This document shows, piece after piece, positions 1 to 14,279 of a stretch of DNA of 64,000 nucleotides. Source of the DNA: Panorpa germanica (Eukaryota > Arthropoda > Insecta > Mecoptera > Panorpidae); NCBI GenBank assembly GCA_963678705.1, contig CAVMBN010000187.1:55332-119331 (forward strand), written 5' to 3'. The position numbers and the translations under genes are program-made. Within the stretch, counting starts at the first letter, position 1, and each line of letters starts with the position of its first letter. A model generated the notes under the pieces. That model ran no database searches, was not told the origin of the DNA, and worked only from the letters and a program-made list of their open reading frames with translations.

Positions 1-1588
1 TACATACTTGTACTTATGCCTACTTACTTACCATTTGTTTGTTACCATTGAATGTTCATGAACGATCAATCACTATTTCCAAGAAAACCGCATATATTGT
101 TCACTTAATCACTTATAACAATTAATACACTCTCATTATTATTTAAAACACGCATTTATATAAACTAATTCTTGTGTTTTAATATTATTTATAGTTAATG
201 TTATTCGACTTACTTTATAGTGGGTGGCAACCTTTTGTCTTCCGTATATTTGTAGTGTTTATATAAGGTCTTCCTTATATATCTCTACAGATTACTTGAA
301 TTTTAAACCACTTGATGTTTTAGCACTAACACTAACCTAATTATTATCACTTTTTTTGTCTATCGCACTTATTAATGTCTTATATCAAACATCAAAGTTA
401 CAAATTTGAGGTTATGTTTATAAGACTGCGTGTACGCGTAATGAAAAATTCGTTTTTAACACTGGTTTCCAACTGTCAAACTTTTGTAAAAACACTTTGT
501 TTTTAGGGTAAATTAACACAAATTTAAAATAAACTTAAATACTTTTCGTTTGAAAAAGTATTCATATAATTTATTTAATTTTTTTCCATAATTAATTTCT
601 CACTTTTAATCACTTTTTTTACCTAAAGTAGCAGGAGCCGATCTCACACATAGTTGATAAGAACCACTTGTGTTGCAAAGCAATATTAACGTCCTTGTAA
701 ACCAATACGTAGGTCTTCCTCTTTGTATTAAGTCCCATCTGTCTTGCCAGAGCTTATGCATATATGCATTCATCTCTTTGTCAATATATTTGGTATCGTC
801 TCCAGACTTTTATCCTACAGCCGCATTAACTTTAAATCCTCGAAATTTGTCGCATTAATTTTAAATCATCAAAATTTGATTTTTTCAGTTCTAGCGTTAT
901 TTGTACTTAAGTAAGTGCATGAGTAATTTTTAAATCTAAAGGAATTGTCTTCAATATCACTTGCACCACTTCTGTAGATACAGTTCTGCAACAACTCGTC
1001 ATCGTCAATAACATAGTTCTTTGCATAGAAGATCAGGAAGATTGATCCTGTAATACCATGCCGAAGCACAATACACAACTATTAGCATAAATGCCCCCTT
1101 GTATAGTGTCGGCATAGTTGCCGAGTTTAAGCTTCATTTCGTCCTTGTGACACGCGCAAGGTGTGTTACAAGTTTATCATTCGTTGTTACTGTATTTGTT
1201 TCGTAGCTTTGTAGCTTTAAGGAACTACAGATTTTATCTATAGCAGGTCGAGAACGGCTTTCTAGGGTTTCTGTACTATTTGCACCGATAAGGGTCACAT
1301 TATCGTTGGCAAAACATATGTCTACACAACCTTTCGAGTGAGAAACACAGTTCTCGTCGAATACCATGTTCCAGAGCTCAGGCCCCATTACAGATCGCTG
1401 AGGACAACCTTTAGATAGTTGCCTTTTCATGGAACGGTAATCGGTTTGTAAAATAATGTTCGACAATGAAAATAGTTCTCCATAGCGCAGTAGACGTACC
1501 TATAGGTTTTTGCCGGTCTAATTCTTTGAAGGTCACTTGGCCACCGGACATCAACAAAGGCACACTGAATTTCTATAAATATCTCATA
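1..1588 (-). repeat. Monomer U1 (type 1)
   Basis: The relic RT core frame is open at 1134-1466 (-). The connection frame at 869-1078 carries LLQNCIY. Private changes include GGGTGGC for GGGCGGC, TGCGTGTACGCG at the palindrome and two extra T near 500, which give 1,588 bp. Confidence 0.93.
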
Positions 1589-2014
1589 TACATACTTGTA
1601 CTTATGCCTACTAACTTACCATTTGTTTGTTACCATTGAATGTTTATGAACGATCAATCACTATTTCCAAGAAAACCGCATATATTGTTCACTTAATTAC
1701 TTATAACAATTAATACACTCTCATTATTATTTAAAACACGCATTTATATAAACTAATTCTTGTGTTTTAATATTATTTATAGTTAATGTTATTCGACTTA
1801 CTTGATAGTGGGCGGCAACCTTTTGTCTTCCGTATATTTGTAGTGTTTATATGAGGTCTTTCTTATATATCTCTACAGATTTCTTGAATTTTAAACCACT
1901 TGATGTTTTAGCACTAACACTAACCTAATTATTATAACTTTTTTTGTCTATCGCACTTATTATTGTCTTATATCAAACATCAAAGTTACAAATTTAAGGT
2001 TATGTTTATAAGAC

Positions 2015-2026
2015 CGCGTGTACGCG
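2015..2026. other. Conserved 12-bp palindromic site in the AT-rich half (U2 example)
   Basis: CGCGTGTACGCG, arms CGCGT/ACGCG with a 2-base centre, in one of the few CpG-dense spots of the AT half. It recurs in nearly all monomers; U1, U6, U29 and U32 have T as first base, U5 and U14 one inner change. Function unknown. Confidence 0.8.
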
Positions 2027-2123
2027 TAATGAAAAATACGTTTTTAACACTGGTTTCCAACTGTCAAACTTTTGTAAAAACACTTTGTTTAGGGTAAATT
2101 AACACAAATTTAAAACTAACTTA

Positions 2124-2148
2124 AATACTTTTCGTTTGAAAAAGTATT
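2124..2148. other. Conserved imperfect hairpin in the AT-rich half (U2 example)
   Basis: AATACTTTTC pairs with GAAAAAGTATT around a GTTT loop, with one bulged A. It recurs about 110 bp after the palindrome in each monomer, with few changes. Confidence 0.75.
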
Positions 2149-3174
2149 CATATAATTTATTTAATTTTTTTCCATAATTAATTTCTCACTTTTAATCACG
2201 TTTTTCACCTAAAGTAGCAGGAGCCGATCACACACATAGTAGATAGGAACCACTTGTGTTGCAAAGCAATATTAACGTCGTTGTAAACCAATACGTAGGT
2301 CTTCCTTTTTGTATTAAGTCCCATCTGTCTTGCCAGAGCTTATGCATATATGCATTCATCTCTTTGGCAATATATTTGGTATCGTCTCCAGACTTCTATC
2401 CTACAGCCGCATTAACTTTAAATCCTCGAAATTTGTCGCATTAATTTTAAATCATCAAAATTTTATTTTTTCAGTTCTAGCGTAATTTGTACTTGAGTAA
2501 GTGCATGAGTGATTTTTAAATCTAAAGGAATTGTTTCTAATATCACTTGCACCACTTCTGTAGATACAGTTCTGCAACAACGCGTCATCGTCAATAACAT
2601 AGTTCTTTGCATGGAAGATCTGGAAGATTGATCCTGTAATACCATGCCGAAGCACAATACACAACTATTAGCATAAATGCCCCCTTGTATAGTGTCGGCA
2701 TAGTTGCCGAGTTTATGCTTTATTCCGTCCTTGTGACACGCGCAAGGTGTGTTACAAGTTTATCATTCGTTGTTACTGTATTTGTTTCGTAGCTTTGTAG
2801 CTTCAAGAAACTACAGATTTTATATATAGCAGGTCGAGAACGGCTTTCTAGGGTTTCTGTACTATTTGCACCGATAAGGATCACAATATCGTTGACAAAA
2901 CATATGTCTACACAACCTTTCGAGTGAGAAACACAGTTCTCGTCGAATACCATGTTCCAGAGCTCAGGTCCCATTACAGATCGCTGAGGACAACCTTTAG
3001 ATAGTTGCCTTTTCATGGAACGGTAATCGGTTTGTAAAATAATGTTCGACAATGAAAATAGTTCTCCATAGCGCAGTAGACGTACCTATAGGTTTTTGCC
3101 GGTCTAATTTTTTGAAGGTCACTTGGCCACAGGACATCAACAAAGGCACACTGAATTTCTATAAATATCTCATA

Positions 3175-4761
3175 TACATACTTGTACTTATGCCTACTTA
3201 CTTACCATTTGTTTGTTACCATTGAATGTTCATGAACGATCAATCACTATTTCCAAGAAAACCGCATATATTGTTCACTTAATCACTTATAACAATTAAT
3301 ACACTCTCATTATTATTTAAAACACGCATTTATATAAACTAATTCTTGTGTTTTAATATTATTTATAGTTAATGTTATTCGACTTATTTGATAGTGGGCG
3401 GCAACCTTTTGTCTTCCGTATATTTGTAGTGTTTATATGAGGTCTTCCTTATATATCTCTACAGATTTCTTGAATTTTAAACCACTTGATGTTTTAGCAC
3501 TAACACTAACCCAATTATTATCACTTTTTTTGTCTATCGCACTTATTAATGTCTTATATCAAACATCAAAGTTACAAATTTGAGGTTATGTTTATAAGAC
3601 CGCGTGTACGCGTAATGAAAAATTCGTTTTTAACACTGGTTTCCAACTGTCAAACTTTTGAAAAAACACTTTGTTTAGGGTAAATTAACACAAATTTAAA
3701 ACAAACTTAAATACTTTTCGTTTGAAAAAGTATTTATATAATTTATTTAATTTTTTTCCATAATTAATTTCTCACTTTTAATCACTTTTTTCACCTAAAG
3801 TAGCAGGAGTCGATCACATACATAGTAGATAGGAACCACTTGTGTTGCAAAGCAATATTAACGTCCTTGTAAACCAATACGTAGGTCTTCCTTTTTGTAT
3901 TAAGTCCCATCTGTCTTGCCAGAGCTTATGCATATATGCATTCATCTCTTTGGCAATATATTTGGTATCGTCTCCAGACTTTTATCCTACAGCCGCATTA
4001 ACTTTAAATCCTCGAAATTTGTCGCATTAATTTTAAATCATAAAAATTTTGATTTTTTCAGTTCTAGCGTAATTTGTACTTGAGTAAGTGCATGAGTGAT
4101 TTTTAAATCTTAAGGAATTGTCCCCAATATCACTTGCACCACTTCTGTAGATACAGTTCTGCAACAACGCGTCATCGTCAATAACATAGTTCTTTGCATG
4201 AAAGAACTGGAAGATTGATCCTGTAATACCATGCCGAAGCACAATACACAACTATTAGCATAAATGCCCCCTTGTATAGTGTCGGCATAGTTGCCGAGTT
4301 TAAGCTTCATTCCGTCCTTGTGACACGCGCAAGGTGTGTTACAAGTTTATCATTCGTTGTTACTGTATTTGTTTCGTAGCTTTGTAGCTTCAAGAAACTA
4401 CAGATTTTATATATAGCAGGTCGAGAACGGCTTTCTAGGGTTTCTGTACTATTTGCACCGATAAAGATCACATTATCGTTGGCAAAACATATGTCTACAC
4501 AACCTTTTTAGTGAGAAACACAGTTCTCGTCGAATACCATGTTCCAGAGCTCAGGCCCCATTACAGATCGCTGAAGACAACCTTTAGATAGTTGCCTTAT
4601 CATGGAACGGTATACGGTTTGTAAAATAATGTTCGACAATGAAAATAGTTCTCCATAGCGCAGTAGACGTACCTATAGGTTTTTGCCGGTCTAATTTTTT
4701 GAAGGTCACTTGGCCACCGGACATCAACAAAGGCACACTGAATTTCTATAAATATCTCATA
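3175..4761 (-). repeat. Monomer U3 (type 1)
   Basis: The RT core frame is interrupted by an in-frame TAA (minus strand, 4508-4510) in the SHSKGC stretch, from a C-to-T change. The connection frames at 4033-4251 and 4110-4310 remain visible. Confidence 0.93.
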
Positions 4762-6347
4762 TACATACTTGTACTTATGCCTACTTACTTACCATTTGTT
4801 TGTTACCATTGAATGTTCATGAACGATCAATCACTATTTCCAAGAAAACCGCATATATTGTTCACTTAATCACTTATAACAATTAATACACTCTAATTAT
4901 TATTTAAAACACGCATTTATATAAACTAATTCTTGTGTTTTAATATTATTTATAGTTAATGTTATTCGACTTACTTGATAGTGGGCGGCAACCTTTTGTC
5001 TTCCGTATATTTGTAGTGTTTATATGAGGTCTTCCTTATATATCTCTACAGATTTCTTGAATTTTTAAACCACTTGATGTTTTAGCACTAACACTAACCT
5101 AATTATTATCACTTTTTTTGTCTATCGCACTTATTAATATCTTATATCAAACATCAAAGTTACAAATTTGAGGTTATGTTTATAAGACCGCGTGTACGCG
5201 TAATGAAAAATTCGTTTTTAACACTGGTTTCCAACTGTCAAACTTTTGAAAAAACACTTTGTTTAGGGTAAATTAACACAAATTTAAAACAAACTTAAAT
5301 ACTTTTCGTTTGAAAAAGTATTTATATAATTTATTTAATTTTTTTCCATAATTAATTTCTCACTTTTAATCACTTTTTTCACCTAAAGTAGCAGGAGCCG
5401 ATCACACACATAGTAGATAGGAACCACTTGTGTTGCAAAGCAATATTAACGTCCTTGTAAACCAATACGTAGGTCTTCCTTTTTGTATTAAGTTATATCC
5501 GTCTTGCCAGAGCTTATGCATATATGCATTCATCTCTTTGCAATATATTTGGTATCGCCTCCAGACTTTTATCCTACAGCCGCATTAACTTTAAATTCTC
5601 GAAATTTGTCGCATTAATTTTAAATCATCAAAATTTGATTTTTTCAGTTCTAGCGTAATTTTTACTTGAGTAAGTGCATGAGTGATTTTTAAATCTAAAG
5701 GAATTGTCCCCAATATCACTTGCACCACTTCTGTAGATACAGTTCTGCAACAACGCGTCATCGTCAATAACATATTTCTTTGCATGGAAGATCTGGAAGA
5801 TTGATCCTGCAATACCATGCCAAAGCACAATACACAACTATTAGCATAAATGCCCCCTTGTATAGTGTCGGCATAGTTGCCGAGTTTAAGCTTCATTCCG
5901 TCCTTGTGACACGCGCAAGGTGTGTTACAAGTTTATCATTCGTTGTTACTGTATTTGTTTCGTAGCTTTGTAGCTTCAAGAAACTACAGATTTTATATAT
6001 AGCAGGTCGAGAACGGCTTTCTAGGGTTTCTGTACTATTTGCACCGATAAGGATCACATTATCGTTGGCAAAACATATGTCTACACAACCTTTCAAGTGA
6101 GAAACACAGTTCTCGTCGAATACCATGTTCCAGAGCTCAGGCCCCATTACAGATCGCTGAGGACAACCTTTAGATAGTTGCCTTTTCATGGAACGGTAAT
6201 CGGTTTGTAAAATAATGTTCGACAATGAAAATAGTTCTCCATAGCGCAGTAGTCGTACCTATAGGTTTTTGCCGGTCTAATTTTTTGAAGGTCACTTGGC
6301 CACCGGACATCAACAAAGGCACACTGAATTTCTATAAATATCTCATA
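4762..6347 (-). repeat. Monomer U4 (type 1)
   Basis: The core frame (5893-6225) and the 101-codon connection frame (5591-5896) are both open and overlap at ATGA. The C-terminal KLWQDRWD block is damaged by substitutions around 5491-5500. Confidence 0.93.
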
Positions 6348-7933
6348 TACATACTTGTACTTATGCCTACTTACTTACCATTTGTTTGTTACCATTGAAT
6401 GTTCATGAACGATCAATCACTATTTCCAAGAAAACCGCATATATTGTTCACTTAATCACTTATAACAATTAATACACTCTCATTATTATTTAAAACACGC
6501 ATTTATATAAACTAATTCTTGTGTTTTAATATTATTTATAGTTAATGTTATTCGACTTACTTGATAGTGGGCGGCAACCTTTTGTCTTCCGTATATTTGT
6601 AGTGTTTATATGAGGTCTTCCTTATACATCTCTACAGATTTCTTGAATTTTAAACCACTTGATGTTTTAGCACTAACACTAACCTAATTATTATCACTTT
6701 TTTTGTCTATCGCACTTATTAATGTCTTATATCAAACATCAAAGTTACAAATTTGAGGTTATGTTTATAAGACCGCGAGTACGCGTAATGAAAAATTCGT
6801 TTTTAACACTGGTTTCCAACTGTCAAACTTTTGTAAAAACACTTTGTTTAGGGTAAATTAACACAAATTTAAAACAAACTTGAATACTTTTCGTTTGAAA
6901 AAGTATTCATATAATTTATTTAATTTTTTTCCATAATTAATTTCTCACTTTTAATCACTTTTTTCACCTAAAGTAGCAGGAGCCGATCACACACATAGTA
7001 GATAGGAACCACTTGTGTTGCAAAGCAATATTAACGTCCTTGTAAACCAATACGTATGTCTTCCTTTTTGTATTAAGTCCCATCTGTCTTGCCAGAGCTT
7101 ATGCGTATATGCATTCATCTCTTTGGCAATATATTTGGTATCGTCTCCAGACTTTTATCCTACAGCCGCATTAACTTTAAATCTTCGAAATTTGTCGCAT
7201 TAATTTTAAATCATCAAAATTTGATTTTTTCAGTTCTAGCGTAATTTGTACTTGAGTAAGTGCATGATTGATTTTTAAATCTTAAGGAATTGTCCCCAAT
7301 ATCACTTGCACCACTTCTGTAGATACAGTTCTGCAACAACGCGTCATCGTCAATAACATAGTTCTTTACATGGAAGATCTGGAAGATTGATCCTGTAATA
7401 CCATGCCGAAGCACAATACACAACTATTAGCATAAATGCCCCCTTGTATAGTGTCGGCATAGTTGCCGAGTTTAAGCTTCATTCCGTCCTTGTGACACGC
7501 GCAAGGTGTGTTACAAGTTTATCATTCGTTGTTCCTGTATTTGTTTCGTAGCTTTATAGCTTCAAGAAACTACAGATTTTATATATAGCAGGTCGAGAAC
7601 GGCTTTCTAGGGTTTCTGTACTATTTGCACCGATAAGGATCACATTATCGTTGGCAAAACATATGTCTACACAACCTTTCGAGTGAGAAACACAGTTCTC
7701 GTCGAATACCATGTTCCAGAGCTTAGGCCCCATTACAGATCGCTGAGGACAACCTTTAGATAGTTGCCTTTTCATGGAACGGTAATCGGTTTGTAAAATA
7801 ATGTTCGACAATGAAAATAGTTCTCCATAGCGCAGTAGACGTACCTATAGGTTTTTGCCGGTCTAATTCTTTGAAGGTCACTTGGCCACCGGACATCAAC
7901 AAAGGCACACTGAATTTCTATAAATATCTCATA
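6348..7933 (-). repeat. Monomer U5 (type 1)
   Basis: The core frame is shortened to 7554-7811 by a TAA arising in the LKLQSY stretch. The palindrome is degraded to CGCGAGTACGCG. Last of the run of five type 1 monomers. Confidence 0.93.
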
Positions 7934-9519
7934 TACATACTTCTACTTATGCCTACTTACTTACTATTTATTTGTTACCATTGAATGTTTATGAACGATT
8001 AATCACTATTTCCAAGAAAACCGCATATATTGTTCACTTAATCACTTATAACAATTAATACACTCTCATTATTATTTAAAACACGCATTTATATAAACTA
8101 ATTCTTGTGTTTTAATATTATTTATAGTTATTGTTATTCGACTTACTTGATAGTTGGCGGCAACCTTTTGTCTTCCGTATATTTGTAGTGTTTATATGAG
8201 GTCTTCCTTATATATCTCTGCAGATTTCTTGAATTTTAAACCACTTGATGTTTTAGCACTAACACTAACCTAATTATTATCACTTTTTTTGTCTATCGCA
8301 CTTATTAATGTCTTATATCAAACATCAAAGTTACAAATTTGAGGTTATGTTTATAAGACTGCGTGTACGCGTAATGAAAAATTCGTTTTTAACACTGGTT
8401 TCCAACTGTCAAACTTTTGTAAAAACACTTTGTTTAGGGTAAATTTACACAAATTTAAAACAAACTTAAATACTTTTCGTTTGAAAAAGTATTCATATAA
8501 TTTATTTAATTTTTTTCCATAATTAATTTCTCACTTTTAATCACTTTTTTCACCTAAAGTAGCAGGAGTCGATCACACACATAGCAGATAGGAACCACTT
8601 GTGTTGCAAAGCAATATTAACGTCCTTGTAAACTAATACGTAGGTCTTCCTTTTTGTATTAAGTCCCATCTGTCTTGCCAGAGCTTATGCATATATGCAT
8701 TCATCTCTTTAACAATATATTTGGTATCGTCTCCAGACTTTTATCCTACAGCCGCATTAACTTTAAATCCTCGAAATTTGTCGCATTAATTTTAAATCAT
8801 CAAAATTTGATTTTCTCAGTTCTAGCGTAATTTGTACTTGAGTAAGTGCATGAGTGATTTTTAAATCTTAAGGAATTGTCCCCAATATCACTTGCACCAC
8901 TTCTGTAGAAACAGTTCTGCAACAACGCGTCATCGTCAATAACATAGTCCTTTGCATGGAAGATCTGGAAGATTGATCCTGTAATACCATGCCGAAGCAC
9001 AATACACAACTATTAGCATAAATGCCCCCTTGTATAGTGTCGGCATAGTTGCCGAGTTTAAGCTTCATTCCGTCCTTGTGACACGCGCAAGGTGTGTTAC
9101 AAGTTTATCATTCGTTGTTACTGTATTTGTTTCGTAGCTTTGTAGCTTCAAGAAACTACAGATTTTATATATAGCAGGTCGAGAACGGCTTTCTAGGGTT
9201 TCTGTACTATTTGCACCGATAAGGATCACATTATCGTTGGCAAAACATATGTCTACATAACCTTTCGAGTGAGAAACACAGTTCTCGTCGAATACCATGT
9301 TCCAGAGCTCAGGCCCCATTACAGATCGCTGAGGACAACCTTTAGATAGTTGCCTTTTCATGGAACTGTAATCGGTTTGTAAAATAATGTTCGACAATGA
9401 AAATAGTTCTCCATAGCGCAGAAGACGTACCTATAGGTTTTTGCCGGTCTAATTCTTTGAAGGTCACTTGGCCACCGGACATCAACAAAGGCACACTGAA
9501 TTTCTATAAATATCTCATA
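7934..9519 (-). repeat. Monomer U6 (type 2)
   Basis: First type 2 monomer, with GTTATTG, GTTGGCGG and TCTGCAG. The core frame is open at 9065-9397 and the connection frame at 8868-9068. It starts TACATACTTCTACTT rather than CTTGTACTT. Confidence 0.93.
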
Positions 9520-11107
9520 TACATACTTGTACTTATGCCTACTTACTTACCATTTGTTTGTTACCATTGAATGTTCATGAACGATCAATCACTATTTCCA
9601 AGAAAACCGCATAAATTGTTCACTTAATCACTTATAACAATTAATACACTCTCATTATTATTTAAAACACGCATTTATATAAACTAATTCTTGTGTTTTA
9701 ATATTATTTATAGTTAATGTTATTCGACTTACTTGATAGTGGGCGGCAACCTTTTGTCTTCCGTATATTTGTAGTGTTTATATAAGGTCTTTTTTATATA
9801 TCTCTACAGATTTCTTGAATTCTAAACCACTTGATGTTTTAGCACTAACACTAACCTAATTATTATCACTTTTTTTGTTTATCGCACTTATTAATGTCTT
9901 ATATCAAACATCAAAGTTACAAATTTGAGGTTATGTTTATAAGACCGCGTGTACGCGTAATGAAAAATTCGTTTTTAACACTGGTTTTTCCAACTGTCAA
10001 ACTTTTGTAAAAACACTTTGTTTAGGGTAAATTAACACAAATTTAAAACAAACTTAAATACTTTTCGTTTGAAAAAGTATTCATATAATTTATTTAATTT
10101 TTTTACATTATTAATTTTTCACTTTTAATCACTTTTTTCACCTAAAGTAGCAGGAGCCGATCACACACATAGTAGATAGGAACCACTTGTGTTGCAAAGC
10201 AATATTAACGTCCTTGTAAACCAATACGTAGGTCTTCCTTTTTGTATTAAGTCCCATCTGTCTTGCCAGAGCTTATGCATATATGCATTCATCACTTTGG
10301 CAATATATTTGGTATCGTCTCCAGACTTTTATCCTACAGGCGCATTATTTTTAAATCCTCGAAATTTGTCGCATTAATTTTAAATCATCAAAATTTGATT
10401 TTTTCAGTTCTAGCGTAATTTTTACTTGAGTAAGTGCATAAGTGATATTTAAATCTAAAGGAATTGTCCCCAATATCACCTGCACCACTTCTGTAGATAC
10501 GGTTCTGCAACAGCGCGTCATCGTCAATAACATAGTTCTTTGCATAGAAGATATAGAAGATTGATCCTGTAATACCATGCCGAAGCACAATACACAACCA
10601 TTGGCATGAATGCCCCCTTGTATAGTGTCGGCATAGTTGCTGAGTTTAAGCTTCATTCCGTCCTTGTGACACGCGCAAGGTGTGTTACAAGTTTATCATT
10701 CGTTGTTACCGTATTTGTTTTGTAGCTTTGTAGCTTCAAGAAACTACAGATTTTATCTATAGCAGGTCGAGAACGGCTTTCTAGGGTTTCTGTACTATTT
10801 GCACCGATAAGGATCACATTATCGTTGGCAAAACATATGTCTACACACCCTTTCGAGTGAGAAACACAGTTCTCGTCGAATACCATGTTCTAGAGCTCAG
10901 GCCCCATTACAGATCGCTGAGGACAACCTTAAGATAGTTGCCTTTTCATGGAACTGTAATCGGTTTGTAAAATAATGTTCGACAATGAAAATAGTTCTCC
11001 ATAGCGCAGTAGACGTACCTATAGGTTTTTGCCGGTCTAATTCTTTGAAGGTCACTTAACCACCGGACATCAACAAAGGCACACTGAATTTCTATAAATA
11101 TCTCATA
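9520..11107 (-). repeat. Monomer U7 (type 3+TT), partner of U9
   Basis: 1,588 bp. It shares with U9 (and with the right half of U30) the connection-block variants KLKLSNYADT, GGIHANGC and PLDLNITYALT in the frame at 10351-10656. The core frame is cut to 10653-10886 by a stop at the LWN codon trio. Confidence 0.93.
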
Positions 11108-12693
11108 TACATACTTGTACTTATGCCTACTTACTTACCATTTGTTTGTTACCATTGAATGTTCATGAACGATCAATCACTATTTCCAAGAAAACCGCAT
11201 ATATTGTTCACTTAATCACTTATAACAATTAATACACTCTCATTATTATTTAAAACACGCATTTATATAAACTAATTCTTGTGTTTTAATATTATTTATA
11301 GTTAATGTTATTCGACTTACTTGATAGTGGGCGGCAACCTTTTGTCTTCCGTATATTTGTAGTGTTTATATAAGGTCTTCCTTATATATCTCTACAGATT
11401 TCTTGAATTCTAAACCACTTGATGTTTTAGCACTAACACTAACCTAATTATTATCACTTTTTTTGTTTATCGCACTTATTAATGTCTTATATCAAACATC
11501 AAAGTTACAAATTTGAGGTTATGTTTATAAGACCGCGTGTACGCGTAATGAAAAATTCGTTTTTAACACTGGTTTCCAACTGTTAAACTTTTGTAAAAAC
11601 ACTTTGTTTAGGGTAAATTAACACAAATTTAAAACAAACTTAAATACTTTTCGTTTGAAAAAGTATTCATATAATTTATTTAATTTTTTTCCATAATTAA
11701 TTTCTCACTTTTAATCACTTTTTTTACCTAAAGTAGCAGGAGCCGATCACACACATAGTAGATAGGAACCACTTGTGTTGCAAAGCAATATTAACGTCCT
11801 TGTAAACCAATACGTAGGTCTTCCTTTTTGTATAAAGTCCCATCCGTCTTGCCAGAGCTTATGCATATATGCATTCATCTCTTTGGCAATATATTTGGTA
11901 TCGCCTCCAGACTTTTATCCTACAGCCGCATTAACTTTAAATTCTCGAAATTTGTCGCATTAATTTTAAATCATCAAAATTTGATTTTTTCAGTTCTAGC
12001 GTAATTTTTACTTGAGTAAGTGCATGAGTGATTTTTAAATCTAAAGGAATTGTCCCCAATATCACTTGCACCACTTCTGTAGATACAGTTCTGCAACAAC
12101 GCGTCATCGTCAATAACATAGTTCTTTGCATGGAAGATCTGGAAGATTGATCCTGCAATACCATGCCGAAGCACAATACACAACTATTAGCATAAATGCC
12201 CCCTTGTATAGTGTCGGCATAGTTGCCGAGTTTAAGCTTCATTCCGTCCTTGTGACACGCGCAAGGTGTGTTACAAGTTTATCATTCGTTGTTCCTGTAT
12301 TTGTTTCGTAGCTTTGTAGCTTCAAGAAACTACAGATTTTATATATAGCAGGTCGAGAACGGCTTTCTAGGGTTTCTGTACTATTTGCACCGATAAGGAT
12401 CACATTATCGTTGGCAAAACATATGTCTACACAACCTTTCGAGTGAGAAACACAGTTCTCGTCGAATACCATGTTCCAGAGCTTAGGCCCCATTACAGAT
12501 CGCTGAGGACAACCTTTAGATAGTTGCCTTTTCATGGAACTGTAATCGGTTTGTAAAATAATGTTCGACAATGACAATAGTTCTCCATAGCGCAGTAGAC
12601 GTACCTATAGGTTTTTGCCGGTCTAATTCTTTGAAGGTCACTTAACCACCGGACATCAACAAAGGCACACTGAATTTCTATAAATATCTCATA
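11108..12693 (-). repeat. Monomer U8 (type 3), partner of U10
   Basis: The core frame is open at 12239-12577 and the connection frame at 11937-12242. It shares with U10 the ACTGTTAAAC variant, TTGTATAAAGTCCC and the TATCGCCTCC change. Confidence 0.93.
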
Positions 12694-14279
12694 TACATAC
12701 TTGTACTTATGCCTACTTACTTACCATTTGTTTGTTACCATTGAATGTTCATGAACGATCAATTACTATTTCCAAGAAAACCGCATATATTGTTCACCTA
12801 ATCACTTATAACAATTAATACACTCTCATTATTATTTAAAACACGCATTTATATAAACTAATTCTTGTGTTTTAATATTATTTATAGTTAATGTTATTCG
12901 ACTTACTTGATAGTGGGCGGCAACCTTTTGTCTTCCGTATATTTGTAGTGTTTATATAAGGTCTTCCTTATATATCTCTACAGATTTCTTGAATTCTAAA
13001 CCACTTGATGTTTTAGCACTAACACTAACCTAATTATTATCACTTTTTTTGTTTATCGCACTTAATAATGTCTTATATCAAACATCAAAGTTACAAATTT
13101 GAGGTTATGTTTATAAGACCGCGTGTACGCGTAATGAAAAATTCGTTTTTAACACTGGTTTCCAACTGTCAAACTTTTGTAAAAACACTTTGTTTAGGGT
13201 AAATTTACACAAATTTAAAACAAACTTAAATACTTTTCGTTTAAAAAAGTATTCATATAATTTATTTAATTTTTTTCCATTATTAATTTTTCACTTTTAA
13301 TCACTTTTTTCACCTAAAGTAGCAGGAGCCGATCACACACATAGTAGATAAGAACCACTTGTGTTGCAAAGCAATATAAACGTCCTTGTAAACCAATACG
13401 TAGGTCTTCCTTTTTGTATTAAGTCCCATCTGTCTTGCCAGAGCTTATGCATATATGCATTCATCACTTTGGCAATATATTTGGTATCGTCTCCAGACTT
13501 TTATCCTACAGGCGCATTATTTTTAAATCCTCGAAATTTGTCGCATTAATTTTAAATCATCAAAATTTGATTTTTTCAGTTCTAGCGTAATTTTTACTTG
13601 AGTAAGTGCATAAGTGATATTTAAATCTAAAGGAATTGTCCCCAATATCACCTGCACCACTTCTGTAGATACGGTTCTGCAACAGCGCGTCACCGTCAAT
13701 AACATAGTTCTTTGCATAGAAGATATGGAAGATTGATCCTGTAATACCATGCCGAAGCACAATACACAACCATTGGCATGAATGCCCCCTTGTATAGTGT
13801 CGGCATAGTTGCTGAGTTTAAGCTTCATTCCGTCCTTGTGACACGCGCAAGGTGTGTTACAAGTTTATCATTTGTTGTTACCGTATTTGTTTTGTAGCTT
13901 TGTAGCTTCAAGAAACTACAGATTTTATCTATAGCAGGTCGAGAACGGCTTTCTAGGGTTTCTGTACTATTTGCACCGATAAGGATCACATTATCGTTGG
14001 CAAAACATATGTCTACACAACCTTTCGAGTGAGAAACACAGTTCTCGTCGAATACCATGTTCCAGAGCTCAGGCCCCATTACAGATCGCTGAGGACAACC
14101 TTTAGATAGTTGCTTTTTCATGGAACTGTAATCGGTTTGTAAAATAATGTTCGACAATGAAAATAGTTCTCCATAGCGCAGTAGACGTACCTATAGGTTT
14201 TTGCCGGTCTAATTCTTTGAAGGTCACTTGGCCACCGTACATCAACAAAGGCACACTGAATTTCTATAAATATCTCATA
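12694..14279 (-). repeat. Monomer U9 (type 3), partner of U7
   Basis: The core frame is open at 13825-14157. The connection frame at 13523-13828 carries the U7 variants. It lacks the two extra T of U7. Confidence 0.93.

Larger units (their letters stand above)
1589..3174 (-). repeat. Monomer U2 (type 1)
   Basis: The core frame is open at 2720-3052 (-) and reads FVNDIV at motif C, so even this variant keeps N at the first catalytic position. The second relic frame runs 2455-2664. The palindrome is at 2015-2026 and the hairpin at 2124-2148. Confidence 0.93.

Noticed and set aside
325..345. Telomere-like CACTAACACTAACCTAA
   Set aside because: A single CCTAA in each monomer, not a (CCTAA)n run.
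541..557. CENP-B box-like sequence (TTCGTTTGAAAAAGT)
   Set aside because: It matches only the TTCG....A part of the box and lacks the required CGGG.
670..858. A 62-codon + strand frame recurring in almost every monomer
   Set aside because: It starts with GTG, not ATG, has no recognisable domain and is antisense to the KLWQDRWD relic block. Its recurrence follows from the tandem repeat.
5780..5965. A 61-codon + strand frame seen in several monomers
   Set aside because: Antisense to the relic connection block; open only in copies with particular substitutions.
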